64,000 bases of DNA, taken from NCBI RefSeq assembly GCF_002234675.1, contig NC_019875.2:25448299-25512298 (forward strand), given 5' to 3'. Origin of the DNA: Oryzias latipes (Eukaryota; Chordata; Actinopteri; Beloniformes; Adrianichthyidae). How positions within the stretch are numbered: position 1 is the first letter of the stretch; every line of letters begins with the position of its first letter. Below the pieces are notes generated by a model. That model made no database searches and was not told the DNA's origin. It was given only the letters and a program-made list of their open reading frames with translations. This document shows, one piece after another, positions 1 to 13,600 of this stretch. The translations under genes were made by a program, and so were the position numbers.

Positions 1-2753
1 AGGAGAATTCAAAATGAGGAAATCTTGTTAACCTCAGCTTTGCTGCCTGTCGGGAGCACTCCACTGTTTTCTGGAAAAAGAAGTTTACATATGCATGAAG
101 GTGTTTTTTCTTTTTACAATTTAATTCAGGGTTTTACTGCATTTGCAAAATGTAAAAGTGGAGACGCTCTGACCTGAGAGCTGAAGGAAAACCTCCTGTC
201 ACAAAAACTCCAGGATTTCTCAGAGATGTCTTAAATACTCTCCTCTCCAATAACTAGATTGTTACACAGCATCTGTCTTAAGTTCTTAAGTTCAAACAGT
301 CAGATCAGTTCTGTTTTTCCTGCTTTCAGAAGCTGTCGCATCCACACTCTCCTCCTGTTCTCCATCATAACACGAGCTTTAGATCTCACCCATGGAGAGA
401 GTGCTTTGCAAAACACAGACGTGCCTGGCTGTAAGCTGCTGAGCTCTGAGCCCTGAAGCCTTTTATCTCCTCCTGGCATTCTGCCCTGAGGATATTTGAG
501 AGCAGGGATGGACAACTGCATCCACTGGAGGAGTCAGCTTGGAGAATCTTCTTCAGGCTGAAGGAAATCTGAGCTGATTCATCTTTTTTATTTATTTTTT
601 GCGTTTTGAAGTCCGTGAAATCAGATGATGGATTATTTGGAAGATAATAATTTCCTGCCTTTTTTGTTGCTGTAGTTGCACATATTGAGAATAGTGTAGT
701 GTGTGCTTTGGAGCCACAAGGGGACACTGTTAGACACAATTTAAGAGCCTCCCCTCCTCACTGAATATCTTCATTCAGTAGAGGGATTAATAATTTCTGA
801 GATGTGCAATTTATAACCCCTTTTGTGGGAAATGGATAGATTTGAGCAGGAAGTTTTTAAGGAAGTAAAGTTGGTTTAAAATGCGGGGTGTGCAGATCTG
901 ATGGACTTCCTAATGAAGGGTAAAACCGGACCAGGCCTCCTCCTGGTAATCTGCTTTGATCTCTCAATCTCCCTTGTGATCTCCAGCGCTGGGAAAGCCT
1001 CTTCTACACCTTGTATCCCCAAAAGTAAAGGAGGGAAAGAAAGCCCCCCCCCCCCCATCACTGCCCATCTTCCTGACTTCACACCCACACTGGACTCTCT
1101 TTTGAAAGTGCAGGACTTGATTTAAAATTCCTCTTCAGAGCATGTCACGCATTTTATATGCACGGTGAGCGGGGAGATATGGGGGAGGGATTGGGGGTGG
1201 GAGGTGGGGGCCTTCAGTCCAAATGAACTTCCCCTCACTGTTGGCCTCCTCGGGGATGTAGCTGCACACCACAAGCCCGCTCCTCACTCCTCAATTTCTT
1301 GCACCCACTCAGCTCCTCCAACATTAGTTTTACTGCATCATGCCTTGTGCAAATTCCACGGAGCAGCGAGAGGGCTGCAGCCTTTGAAGACTAGTGTGAT
1401 CAGAGAAAAAGGCAGGGGGTGTACAAAACCTGGCCGCAGGGCATTTGGGGTTTTTTTTTTTTCTTTGCACTTGTGTTTAGCAGCGAGGCTGACAAGTGCG
1501 GCGTTTGGGGACAGGCTTTGAAGTCTGGTGGGGCGCGGCTCGTGCCTGTGCACCACCATCCTTCACGAGAAGACTGTCACTTTGACACACAATCAGGCTC
1601 ACACAAGTGTGATGGATAACATATAATCAAAGGAACACAGTTGATCCCCTCCTCATCACCTAAACATCTGCTATTCTCTTTCAGCCTCGCTCTCAAGGAG
1701 GAAAAACACAACAGAAAGAGCACACAGCATCAACTTGTATCTGATTAGCTCAAGAAGTCTGGTTTATTAGGAACAAATATGATCCTGCTAGCTTATTGGC
1801 AGTAAACAACATAACACAGTACACTTTTTTAAGTGCTACGGGGTTTGCGATTATGGACATAAAAACAGTAGGCTACAGCAACAAGAGTGCTACATTCACA
1901 TATGCACAGAGAATATATCAAAATTACAGTATATTGCTGTTAAGCTGTTCCTATTCCTGCCTCTGCTTTTTCACACACATCACTACACTCCAAGAGCTGT
2001 TTTCTTATAAGAATTGTGTTTATAGTGAGGATTGAGACGAGTCTGACAGCTTTTTACAAAGACCAAAGTGAATGTGATATAGTAGGACAACACAAACACA
2101 AAACAACCTCTCCAAGCTTGAAGTGTTTTTCATGAAGCTACTGCTAAATTACAGATCGGTTTACTTTGGTTTCCAGCTTTCTATAGGTCTGTACTGTGAA
2201 GTCGTGGCAGTTGAAGCTGTGGGTTAAATTGACAGTATAGCAGCCATAAGCCAATATTAACACAAAACACAAAAATTTATTATCTCAACATCGCTACTAT
2301 AGCAGCCAGGAAATAACCGAGTTACAGTGTGATTTAATAGATAAAAAAGAACGAGAAAATTAAAAAGGCTGAATTTAATGAAAGCACTGTTAAATCTCTG
2401 TGATCTTGGTACCTCGTAATAAATAGGAAAGTCAGCTTTATTGATGTTACTTTTTCCTCTTCTAGTCTGTTATAAATATGAGTATATGCTGTGAATGTCT
2501 GTTGCATTTTAAACTGTCTTCCATCCATGCAGCAAAAAAAAAAAAAAAAAAAACAAAGTTTGAGAGTTTCTTAGAAATAAAGTCAGCTCTACATAGACAA
2601 CTAACTTTTACAATGAAATATTTTGGAGCATGTACGTGCTTCCAAATTTTTCCATCAGCCTGTAACACAAGACAAACATCAATAAAACAGGATGGGAGGA
2701 ACAAATCAATGGCTGGATGCATCTGCAGACAGGGGAGGAGAGTGTACACTCGC

Positions 2754-3127
2754 ACACTCTTCAAGGATGATCTGTGGAGAAAACGCCGAAGCTGCATGTT
2801 TTACATGAGGAAACGCAGACATCTCAGGTTCCAGCGCGCCGGACTCTACCTTCAGTCCTGCTTCTGTGCAGTCCGCTCGGTCACATCCGCCCACGTCTGG
2901 TTCTCCACTGAGTCTTTGTGGGGCCAGGCCAACACATGTTGGCAGGGTAACCCCTAGAACCTGAATGAACCCAATCAATCTGACCACAAATGGACTCACG
3001 AAGAAGCAAAGAAGATGCAACAGGCTCGTTTTTTTCTTTTTTTAGCTCTGTGATTGTTAGACTTTTATATAAATTACCAATGTGGGTGGTCTGCTTTGCA
3101 TTTCATTGCCTGTGGAATGCACTCTTA
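2754..3127. repeat. Copy A of local 374-bp duplication
   Basis: Matches 3298-3671 at a constant offset of 544 bases; both copies carry the same long minus-strand open frame. Copy A lacks the 166-bp left part that adjoins copy B and recurs at 5714. It lies beyond the bcl2 stop codon. Confidence 0.9.
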
Positions 3128-3297
3128 GACTCTCAGAGTAAAAAGAAAAAAAACAACCCAGAAGGAAACACAGGGATCAGCAAAAAGAAATTTTTTATTC
3201 TTCACATGTGGTTGAGCAGGACAGACCCAGATATAAATATATTGATGCGACTGGGAGGCTGGCAGAGGGCCTCCGAGTGTGAAGAGTGTGCGAGTGT

Positions 3298-3671
3298 ACA
3301 CTCTTCAAGGATGATCTGTGGAGAAAACGCCGAAGCTGCATGTTTTACATGAGGAAACGCAGACATCTCAGGTTCCAGCGCGCCGGACTCTACCTTCAGT
3401 CCTGCTTCTGTGCAGTCCGCTCGGTCACATCCGCCCACGTCTGGTTCTCCACTGAGTCTTTGTGGGGCCAGGCCAACACATGTTGGCAGGGTAACCCCTA
3501 GAACCTGAATGAACCCAATCAATCTGACCACAAATGGACTCACGAAGAAGCAAAGAAGATGCAACAGGCTCGTTTTTTTCTTTTTTTAGCTCTGTGATTG
3601 TTAGACTTTTATATAAATTACCAATGTGGGTGGTCTGCTTTGCATTTCATTGCCTGTGGAATGCACTCTTA
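3298..3671. repeat. Copy B of local 374-bp duplication
   Basis: Same sequence as 2754-3127. Together with the preceding 166 bases (3132-3297) it forms the longest version of the unit, so 3132-3671 is the likely source of both copy A and the partial copy at 5714-5950. Confidence 0.9.
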
Positions 3672-4530
3672 AAATTGTGCGGTTATACTGTAAAAGCCTC
3701 AGAATACAAAATGTGCTGGTTATTGTGCTTCCTCCTTTCCTCCTTTTCTGTGTGTGCTGCAGTCCCTATTCCTCTCAGAATGACGTTTTCATCAACTTAA
3801 AACCTTCCTGAAGTAAAAAAAAGACGACGTAAAAGTGGAGGAGCTTTCAAAAGTCTGTAAAGGAGAAGCTGTTTGCATCCACCATCACAGGCTGGGAGAG
3901 TCTAATGGTGCTTCACTGAGGAGTGAGAACAGCAGACACACCGCACTAGCAACAGCAAACCGTTTCCATCACACATTCGGAGCAGCTGTTCCGCAGAGGA
4001 AGTGCTTTGAAGGTAAACTGGAGTCCACAGTTCAAACCAGGTCCTTCACCCTGACAAGAACTGACATAGTTGCACTCTCTTCTTCGTCTTCTCCGGAGTC
4101 ATCATCTTTGCATCCGTTTGCCTTTAAGCCCCCCAAACTGCAATCCCACACATGCAAAGTCTACTCTAACACGTAACGTTCATGCTGTCACGGATACTAA
4201 AGCAGGCAGACCAAAAAAAGGAAACATGAAAAAATAGACGTGCGTTCCTTGTTTCTCTTGAACTTGTCTTAGTGTGATTACATCTCAGGTGCATCTTTTC
4301 AACATCTCCTCTGCCTTGTGGGCCGTGCCTCTGGTTCCCTCTCCTGTTTTGATTTGTGTCTGTTTTGACATGAAGGGGCTAGAGGGGGGGACTTTTCTGA
4401 GGGAGCCTTTGAAGCAAACCAGATTCAGTCTGAAGCGTGTCTCAGAGGGGTCAGGAGTGTCTCAGGAAAGGAGAGAAAGGAAAAGAAAAACAAAAGAGGC
4501 ACAAAGTTGAGCAGATGGGAACGAGGTGGT

Positions 4531-4668
4531 TCACTTTTGTGCAAGGTATGCTCCAATGGTCAGGCTCGCCGCCCCGAGAGCAGCCAGGCCGAAGACAGTC
4601 TTGATGGACGGCCAGTAGCATGTGAAGACGGTTTCCTTCTGTCTGTCATACAGCTCCACAAAGGCATC
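4531..4668 (-). CDS. bcl2: bcl2 last coding exon (end of BH2 and membrane anchor)
   Basis: A pyrimidine-rich acceptor (complement of 4669-4685, reading ...TTTGTCTTTCAG on the minus strand) precedes GATGCCTTTGTGGAG, coding DAFVEL. The exon codes 45 residues ending in a hydrophobic helix (TVFGLAALGAASLTIGAYL) and QK, then a stop. It completes BH2 and supplies the tail anchor for outer mitochondrial and ER membranes. Confidence 0.93.
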   Translation of the reverse strand, partial: DAFVELYDRQKETVFTCYWPSIKTVFGLAALGAASLTIGAYLAQK

Positions 4669-7600
4669 CTGAAAGACAAACAGGAAGAACAAGAACTTCA
4701 TGAATATCAGTTCAGATTTTTTTAAATAAAAAGTGTAAAAACACACATTTGCACATTCTAGTCACTTTTCTCTAAAAAAAAAAGTGATTTTAAATTGTTA
4801 GCTCAATTTGCTGTAACTCAGTGGGGGGTAGATCAAAGCGGCAGCACCTATTTTAACCCTTGTGCTGTCTCAGATGACCCCACCCTTACATTGAGGTGTT
4901 CTCCCTACCATGACAAAGGATAAAGGTGAAGAGGATTTCATGTAATCCATGGACACCAGTAAAGATCACAAATCATTGAAGAAAAAAGGTTCTTGTGACT
5001 CAACTCCCAATGTTAAAGTGCCTAGGATAACACAAGGGTTAATGACAAAAGAGACATTTTCTTACTGACCAAAACTTAGCAAGAACCACCAATTTTATTA
5101 ATGTTTCTGTGGACATTTAGACGTTTATTTTTTTAAACGTAGCTTCTAAATATTTACAATAATTCAATTATACCAATGTGAAATTTTTCTATATATAATT
5201 GTTTTTTTTACTTTTAACTGTTACGCATAAAAGTTCCCTTCAAAATAAAATGCATCCTTTGTCAAGATCCTCCAGGAAAAGATTTACTTCAATTACAAAT
5301 GAAAGAAATCCAAGTCAAACCTGAAATTTTGTATAAGTTGGACTTAGTGTGCTGTCATCCTTTTTCTCCTTTTACTATGGATTGCAAACATGGCATCATC
5401 ATGTTTTTAATAAATCTATACCGATAAATGCCATTGTATACTTTAGGAACTGTGCTTTTGAAGCCAACTCTCCTATCTAAAGCTGCTAAAAACCTAACCT
5501 TTGAGTCGTTTTCTGAAGGATTTACTTTATCATGTATTTCATGGTTAAGGTTACAGATCTTCTCTCTCAAAGGCCGTCTGTTCATGTGAAATGATGCTTT
5601 GAAATGCAAACCTGCTGCAGAATATGGGTGGAAATAGAGTGTTATTACACCCATGCCGTAGAGGGATCCATTACTGCTCATCCCACCCTCCCACACCTCA
5701 GACATTCTTCCCGCTCAGAGTAAAAAGAAAAAAAACAACCCAGAAGGAAACACAGGGATCAGCAAAAAGAAATTTTTTATTCTTCACATGTGGTTGAGCA
5801 GGACAGACCCAGATATAAATATATTGATGCGACTGGGAGGCTGGCAGAGGGCCTCCGAGTGTGAAGAGTGTGCGAGTGTACACTCTTCAAGGATGATCTG
5901 TGGAGAAAACGCCGAAGCTGCATGTTTTACATGAGGAAACGCAGACATCTGCTCAGAACAGGAGACAGCAGGAACAGCTGGACAGGAAGTGATGGTGCCG
6001 AGCTCTCTGCTGTCCCGCCCCCACAAAGACAGTGAAAAGTTGGAGTTGAATCCCACTACAATAGACAGTTAAAAAAAAAAAAAAGTTCAAGGAAGGAAAC
6101 ACCAGCAGGTTTTAAGGTGGACCACGATAGCTGATGTGCAGTGAAGCTGTACATCTGAGCTGCTTTGATGTTAAAAGCTGGTGTTTGACCTTCCATTGAG
6201 TGTTGCGTTTGATTCACTGCAGCGTTCGTGCACCACTTCTTTCCACGAGGATCTGCTCAAATCTGTCTGGCTTTGACACGATACTTTACTGTTCTTAGTC
6301 AATTTTTGGGGTCATGTGTTTTTATTTGACCCTAATGGTGTTCATACAATTTTCTTCACAAGTATATTTTCTTTCAAAAATTAATAATGAAAAAAAACAA
6401 CAACAGAGGATAAAAAAGAGGAGACTGAAGTGCTGTGGAGAGACAAAAGCATTTCCTGTTTCTCTTCCTGTACTGTGGCATTCCTGAGGCTGGGGGCTGA
6501 TGACACCAGAGAAGAAGAATCAGCAGATTCTTCAAACTCAGGCCCTCTGGTGTCAAAATACACTTCATTTTCAAATCAGGCCAGAAACATTTTCCCTTTC
6601 TTTTGCAGATACATGTTTTTAATCATCTGGAGCCATGCTACACACAATAAGCATGCTAATCTGTAATGGATAATTCCAAATGGTTCAAAATGAGTAACAT
6701 CTAAAATCTAGAAGAATAAAATGATGTAAAGGTTCTGGTAAAAAAAAAAAGCTTTTGTCCCAAACAAAAGGATCCCAGCAATCAGAGGAAATGCTAGTCA
6801 GTCAACTTATACACACAAAGTTAGTATACATAACAAGGTGGATGGTATGGAGCCCTGGACATGACATTGAAAGAAATGTTTCCACAAAATAATAATTTGC
6901 GCCCACAAATTAGTAGTAGGAATTGAAGATACTAAAATACTAATTTGTGCACTCAAAATGCCAATTTTTGTGGCCGCAAAGTATTAATTTGAGAGAACAA
7001 GTTTTTTTTCTGAATATCATGTTCATTGCTCCGTAGAATGGGGGCACTTTTCAGGAATGTTATACACTGTGATTGCATTTTATAAAGTGTTTATTGTTAA
7101 TATTAATATATGGTGTAAAAAAAAAGTGAAGATTACCCGGAAGTGCGAAAGACAGTACTCTGCCACTCCTTAGGGGGCACTTGTGAGCAAAAAGATGCTT
7201 GTTTCTGCAGTCAATGAAAATCCTTTTTTTGGTGTTTTTAAAATGTTCTTGTGGCATTTTTCTGATAATGGAGAATATGTATTAAGAATATTAAGCATAA
7301 AACTGCGATAAAAAATTCCATTTCAAAAATAGAGCTTGTTTGTGACACAAAAAATATGCTGGGAGGGCCAGAAGCTCCGTGCTGCGCTCCATTCTGATGC
7401 ACCCATTGAGCAGTGTGAGTTACTGCAACTACATAAAGGCGTTATTCCGTGTTTGCATGTGCCGGTCCCAGGTCCGGATGAATGCAGAGGGTTTAGGACA
7501 GGAAGAGCATCGGTGTTAACTCTTCAACCGTTGACAACATTAAACCTTGTGCTATCCTATGACCCCACCCCTACATTGACGTGTTCTCCCTCCCATGATG

Positions 7601-10600
7601 AAGGTGGATAAAGGTGAATAGAATTTCATGTAATCCATGGACACCAGTGAAGTTCACAAATCATTGAAGAAAATAAGGTTCAGCGCACTGTCTAGTGGGT
7701 CTAGATGACCCAACTCCCAATGTTAAAGTGCCTAGGATACCACAAGGGTTACTCATGAAATGAAGAAAAGCACAGCCAAAATGAAAAGCAGCTCTTCTCT
7801 CTGTGTCAGAATCAGCTGATTCTCACTGATCATGTAAACGGTGGAAGATGTCGAAAGCGTGAGATGTTTAGCGACAGATCCTGTTTCAAGGGTTAGAGCT
7901 GAATCTAGAGGTCAGATTCCCTGTGGCGACTCCTGAAGGGAGCAGCCACAAAACAGGCAAAGATCCCTCTTTAACACTAAAGTAAAATTATTTTTAACCC
8001 TTGTGCTATCCTAGGCACTTTAACATTGGGAGTTGGGTCATCTAGACCCACTAGACAGTGCGCTAAACCTTTTTTCTTCAATGATTTGTGATCTTCACTG
8101 GTGTCCATGGATTACATGAAATCTTTCCACCTTTATCCACCTTTGTCATGGTAGGGAGAACACGTCAGTGTAAGGGTGGGGTCATCTAAGATAACACAAG
8201 GGTTAAAGCAAAAAGAGTCACATCTTTCTTGCCATTAAGTAAATGGAGGTTAAAGCATGAAATATGGAGGCATCGTTCAGACTTTTTAGCGTCTATCAAA
8301 CTGGAGTAAAGGTCAGATGAAGCCATCATTGGATGCTGGCAGAACGGAAAGCAACATTCCCGTACAATTTTCCAGCGTTTACACAGGTCATTCCAGCTGT
8401 GAATGTCACTCCCTTCTGTGTTTTCCATGAATTTAAAGACGACTAGTATTCAGTCTGAGGTCCAGCTGAAAGGGAACATACGGTCATCTTTTTCCTACTT
8501 ACTCCTGGAAAAAAGAGTTTGCTGAGGTCAATACTTGAATCAGCAACAAGTGCATGTGACTGCCAGCATGGTTGGACAAAACAGCAAACTCATGATGCGT
8601 GTCCCAGACAGCTTCCATAGATAATTGTTTATTTTAGTCCTAAACTCAAGAGGACAAATTACAGGAAGAGGCTCAAAAGAGACGTGATGGGTGTTTAAAA
8701 GAGTCTCACAAGGGCAGGGATGGTAACAACTCCAGGCTGACTCAGTTAGGAAGCAGGGGAAGAAACGGAGGGGAGGGGTGTCAGGTGGATATCATGAGAC
8801 CGAGGCATGCTCCGCTTCAGCTCCTGGAACTTTTTGACCCACACGTTAGCAAGCAGTGTTGCCACAACCATGTGAGTGGGGAGCAAAACAAACTATTACA
8901 CTCCTACTTTTTCCTGTCCTTCTACGCTACTGTCCCTGTTTTTGCTCCCACTTTTAAAAGGCAGCGACGAAGAGCTGAAGATGGGGTAGACACAGAGAGA
9001 ATACATGAAAGTGCATCCAAAATACTCAATTTTTGGGGCAACAGCTTTAAAAAGGCCACAATAAAATAGTACATTCTCTCCTCATTTGAATGTCCCGCAG
9101 TGAATCTGTCAGCGGTATATGCAGACATAACAGCAAGGACACGTCGCAATCCCATTCTCAGCCAGAGGTTTGGCATAGTTGCCCGCTTCCCATGGTTACG
9201 CTGACGGGAAGCTTCACCCATGATTTGCTTTTCCCACCAGCGGGACAGAGCCCATCCTCAATTTTGCTCTGTTTTTCACATCGTTGAAAACCTCTGGGTT
9301 TCGCTCGGCGTCTTTCTCCTTGACTCTCCCATGTTCCCATCTTTCTTGGATGCTTTATCTAATTGGCAGCTGGACATGGCAAATGTTCCTTTGTACTTTT
9401 GGGAGTGATCCCACAGGCTGTGTGGAAGATAATGAGTCATCTTGTGTGTTTGACCAGCTTTGTTCAAACTCCCAGCAGCCTTTGCCAAAACAGTGGAATG
9501 ATTAGGCAGCCATCCTGTTTTTTGGGAGGCTTCTGTGGGACAAGGGGATGTGGGTTAAAGTTCAATTTGTAATTAAAGCGCCTGTTATGGCTTTTTTCAC
9601 CTCTGAACCACACGTCTGCTCCAGCTCTGTTTATTTCCAAAGCAATCACACAGCAGCACACGTAGTAATTCTCATGTGATCACTGTTGCCCCATGTTCTT
9701 TCAGAAAAGTCAAACAAAACAACCAGTTTTTAAGCTAAGGTCCAGCTGATACACATAAAGCAATTTTTGTCCTTCAAATTGATCTTTCTATTTAGGTTAA
9801 ATGGTAAAATCTCTTGTCATTCCGGTTCAAAGATATGTAGGAGGTTAGAATAAAAAATTAAAAAAAACTCCCCTAACAGTGAAGAAGTGGAAGGACAGCA
9901 GACGGTTGCCAAACAAGGTCAGGTTCCATCATGTCCCTGAGGAGCCAGTTGGCCAAATCAAACACAAAAAAGAGATGACAAAAAGGGTTTTACTGCGATG
10001 CTCATTATCTGCTGAATACCACTGTGTCAGCAGCAGCAGCAGCAGCAGCAGCAGCTCAGAGCTGAGGACACTGAGCCCTTCAATGACCTGTAAAAATGCT
10101 GCAGCCCAAAAATGGCAAACGGAGCGGACTTCTGCACCAAAATAGATTCCAAATTTACCTTTTGGAGCTGAAATTTTAATCAGGGACATCTATTATTCAT
10201 TTAAAAGAACCACCCAAAACTCTAATGGGTTTTTCCATCACTAAGAATTCAAGGAGATGCTGGTTCAAACCTCAACTGGGACATCGTTGTGTCGATAGAT
10301 AGAACAGACTCGAGCTGACCCCGAAATTCCGATGAAGAAATGTAATGTTTGTTTTTGCTGTTTAAACTGGTCAAATTGTTAAAAAAATCTCTGGGTAAAT
10401 GAAAAAAGAAATCCATGCAAACATAGATACTTTTTATTTATTTCAAAAATAAATAGCTTTTCTAACTTTGCAAACATTGAAACTTTTTCATCCCAGTTAA
10501 ATAGACGCATTTGATTTATTTGCTCCCATTTTTTGGATGCCAGGCAAAAAGAAAAGCCTCTAATAGCCTCATTTGTTGTGTTTGTAGAACTGGTTTTAAG

Positions 10601-13600
10601 GTATTTTAGTTTCTCTTTTACTACATATGAAACTATACCAAACAAATGCGTGTTCCTTTCATTCATCGTGGTGCTAAACAGCCAGATGACCTGACCCATG
10701 ACTGGCACAGATTCATTTCTGATTAACCTGAACATTTTTAGAGTCCCGACCAGGTTTTGAAACGACATCTTATAGCTCAAGGAGCTTCATTCTCTCTGCA
10801 CGCCTCTGAAACATCCTTTATTGGGAATGTCCTCCACAAGGATGTATGCCCCCTCAAACGTGACAGTAAAGACAATAAAAAGGTCAAATATTAGTCTAAA
10901 AAAACATTGTGACCTGGAACAAAGAAAATGGAAACCTTGCTGCTTTGTTTCCACTTGAGTTTCACTGCAAACTCCAGTTTCATAAAAAGAAAAAGAGAAG
11001 CTATCTTGACGTTGGATGCACCCTTAAAGGTTCATAAATATTCAAATTTGCGTCAGCAGCAGCGGCGGCAGCATTTGTGTGTTTACAAAACAGCTCGCGC
11101 TCCCGTGGGAGTGAGCTTCCACTGCTGGAACATGAAACACGATCGCCAGTAAATCACCCACACTCCACATGACACTCTGCTCTTTTTTATTGTCTCCATT
11201 ATTCATTGTCCAAAGTTGCCAGATAAAGAAAGGAGGACCTGAACTTTACCCACGAGACTATGGTTTCTGTGGAAATATAAAACAATAGTAATCCTGTTGT
11301 TTATGCTGTCAAGGATGTGAGTTTAATGCTCCAGTTAGTCTGGGAAAAGAAGACGAATGTTGAGAGAGTTTGGGGGGGGACGACCTCAACTGGAAAACAT
11401 TTCTCATGTGCAAGACTGGAATTCACCAGAACAGCGTGGATTGAAGGACTGAGAGCGTGCATGACAGGAGGAATATTGTGGACGGTGTTGGCCCTCCTTT
11501 CACTTTCTTTTCTGCTGCGGTTATCTATACACTTTCCCAGAGCTCAGAGTGTACATGATAAGCCGCCTTTAAAGCAAAGACCGATCAAAGCAAAGGGGCA
11601 AACCGCAAAGACACAATCCTGTTTCATTCACAAAAGAACCGCTCCAGCTCGGTCACTATTTTTTATTTCAGCCTGAATAGTTGATCCGAAATCCTTTACA
11701 GTCGTCAAAAGAAGTGACAATGTCTCCCTGAAAAGGTGGCTGTGCTCCCTCTCCCTGGATGTTGGCTCTAAGCCCAGCCTTCCTCCAGCAGAGGAGAAAG
11801 GAACAGGGTCCTGCCACACAAGTGGGAAACTGCTGTGCTGCTATAAATATCAAGGCTTCGTCCCAGCCTCTGCTTCAGAGCGTCACAATCTAATAAAGCA
11901 AGGCTCGCCTTGCCGTTCTGTCCGTTTATAAGGACGTGGGTGACGTACAAGAGCAGGGGGAGAGGGCTAAAGGGCAGCTGAGTCATCATCCGAGCGATGC
12001 GGCTGCTGAGCTCGGAGTGCATTAAACCTGACTTGAGTGGCTTTCCACTGCAGACAGGAAGTCTGCCACTTGAAGGTCTGAGAGCTCCATGGCTTCTCCA
12101 AGGAAGAAAGACGCCGAAATTATATAAACGCAGAAAAAGCTAAGATTTTTGTTATCCTCTTTCCCAGCCAAAGGGCGAGGGTTTCAAGACCCACTCTGAT
12201 CATCTTTTAATCTATTTTCAAAGCGTTCCCAGAGGTTTTTTACGTATAAAGATGCTCTTTTTTTTTAGCGAAAATCAAAACATCTGTGTCGTTTTCTTGA
12301 ACATAGTTTCTGCAGAGTGGCAGTAGATCAAATTCACCTTTGAGTTCTGGACAGGACCGTTGACTCGGAGCAACCCCGCCCCCTCTTCCTGCTACTCGTA
12401 ACATTAGAGCAACCTCTTAACACTCTCTCCTGCTAGCTTACAGCCCCTCGCCCCTCCAACTTAACAGCATCAGGCAACAAAAATGGCTAGAAATATTGGA
12501 GCCATCCAACCGTCCAGCTTTGAGCCAGATGGCAGCTGTGGATGTGGAAAACAAAGACGGACATGGATCTGAACGGAGCGGAGCAGGGAGCTTGTGGCGC
12601 CCAGTGAATTTTCTTTGGCACAAATACGCTCTTTTCAAACTAAGTTTTTTCAATCTGCTCCTGATTCATAATTTAAATAAAGAAAAACTCACAAATGCAC
12701 TTTTAACCTTAATTTTCTTTATAAATGTTCTCCATCATCAGAAAATTGCCACAAGAACATGTTAAAAATACTGCAAACCAAAGTAAAACTTACTTTTCTG
12801 CCATCAGCTTTCTTTGTCACAGACAACAGAATGCTTGTTACGTCAAAATAGTGCCAGCGTTCCTAAAGCTCTCCTTGATTGAGGCCACGGGAACCAGCTG
12901 ATTCCCAGGTGGCCTGTTGCTTCTCCTCTGACCGACACGGTCCATAGAGGAGAGGCTCATTTCCTGAGATGGGGCGGCACACTGCTTCCAGCCTCAAAAG
13001 TCAAATGGAATGACCCTTTAAGAGCACACAACCACACCAGAACAGGCGGCTCTCGAAATAGACCAGAGTCCAAAACCAGCTACTGGGCATGAAGTAATGA
13101 CAGGGATGTGTGGGAACCCCATCTACATGGAGGCCGCATGGCTCCAAGAACTTCACTGAAATGACACGTCAACGCTTTCTGCTGCCTGTAGTTGTGTCTC
13201 GTTTTTTTTTAAAAGCCCTGATGTAATGAGATTACACAATCTTTGCATCCAGAAAGGAGCTTTGCATTTGAACAGCGAAGTCTTAGAGAAGAATCTCAAC
13301 AGTCCAGTTAGTGTGAAGTCACTTCCTGTGCCAGATGCGGCTAGAATGACATCATTGTCTGGTTTGAGACTGTAGCTTCTCTGTGGCAGGGCCAAGTATG
13401 GTCAGATCAGAGGCTATGTGCGTAACAAGGGAAAGTCTAGAAGCATGCCAAACATGAAGTCATACTAATACCATGGAGAAAGGGAGGAGAGCAGCAGAGG
13501 AGAGCTACCATTGGTTAAGCTCTGTAGCTAGGAGCCTTTGTTTTGTTTAAAGTGATTCAAGTTTGAGAAAACTCCAGGTTCATAAAAATCTCAAGTCCCC

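Larger units (their letters stand above)
1..4530. other. bcl2 3' flank (3' UTR of unknown length plus downstream DNA)
   Basis: No protein gene is convincing here. Known BCL2 transcripts have long 3' UTRs, so some of this is probably transcribed on the minus strand, but the poly(A) site cannot be fixed from sequence; candidate minus-strand AATAAA signals occur for example near 2277 and 1763. The main structure is the 374-bp duplication at 2754-3127 and 3298-3671. Homopolymers include a C run near 1045-1056 and an A run near 2534-2552. Confidence 0.5.

Noticed and set aside
2706-3564. Pair of long, identical minus-strand open frames
   Set aside because: They arise because the DNA is duplicated; the frame has no homology I recognise, no splice context, and lies 3' of bcl2.
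2754-5950. CRISPR-like or tandem satellite interpretation of the repeated segments
   Set aside because: Only three partial copies of unequal length with no regular spacers; a segmental duplication fits better, and this is eukaryotic DNA.
10028-10054. CAG repeat considered as a coding polyglutamine or polyserine tract
   Set aside because: It lies deep in the bcl2 intron with no flanking exon signals on either strand.
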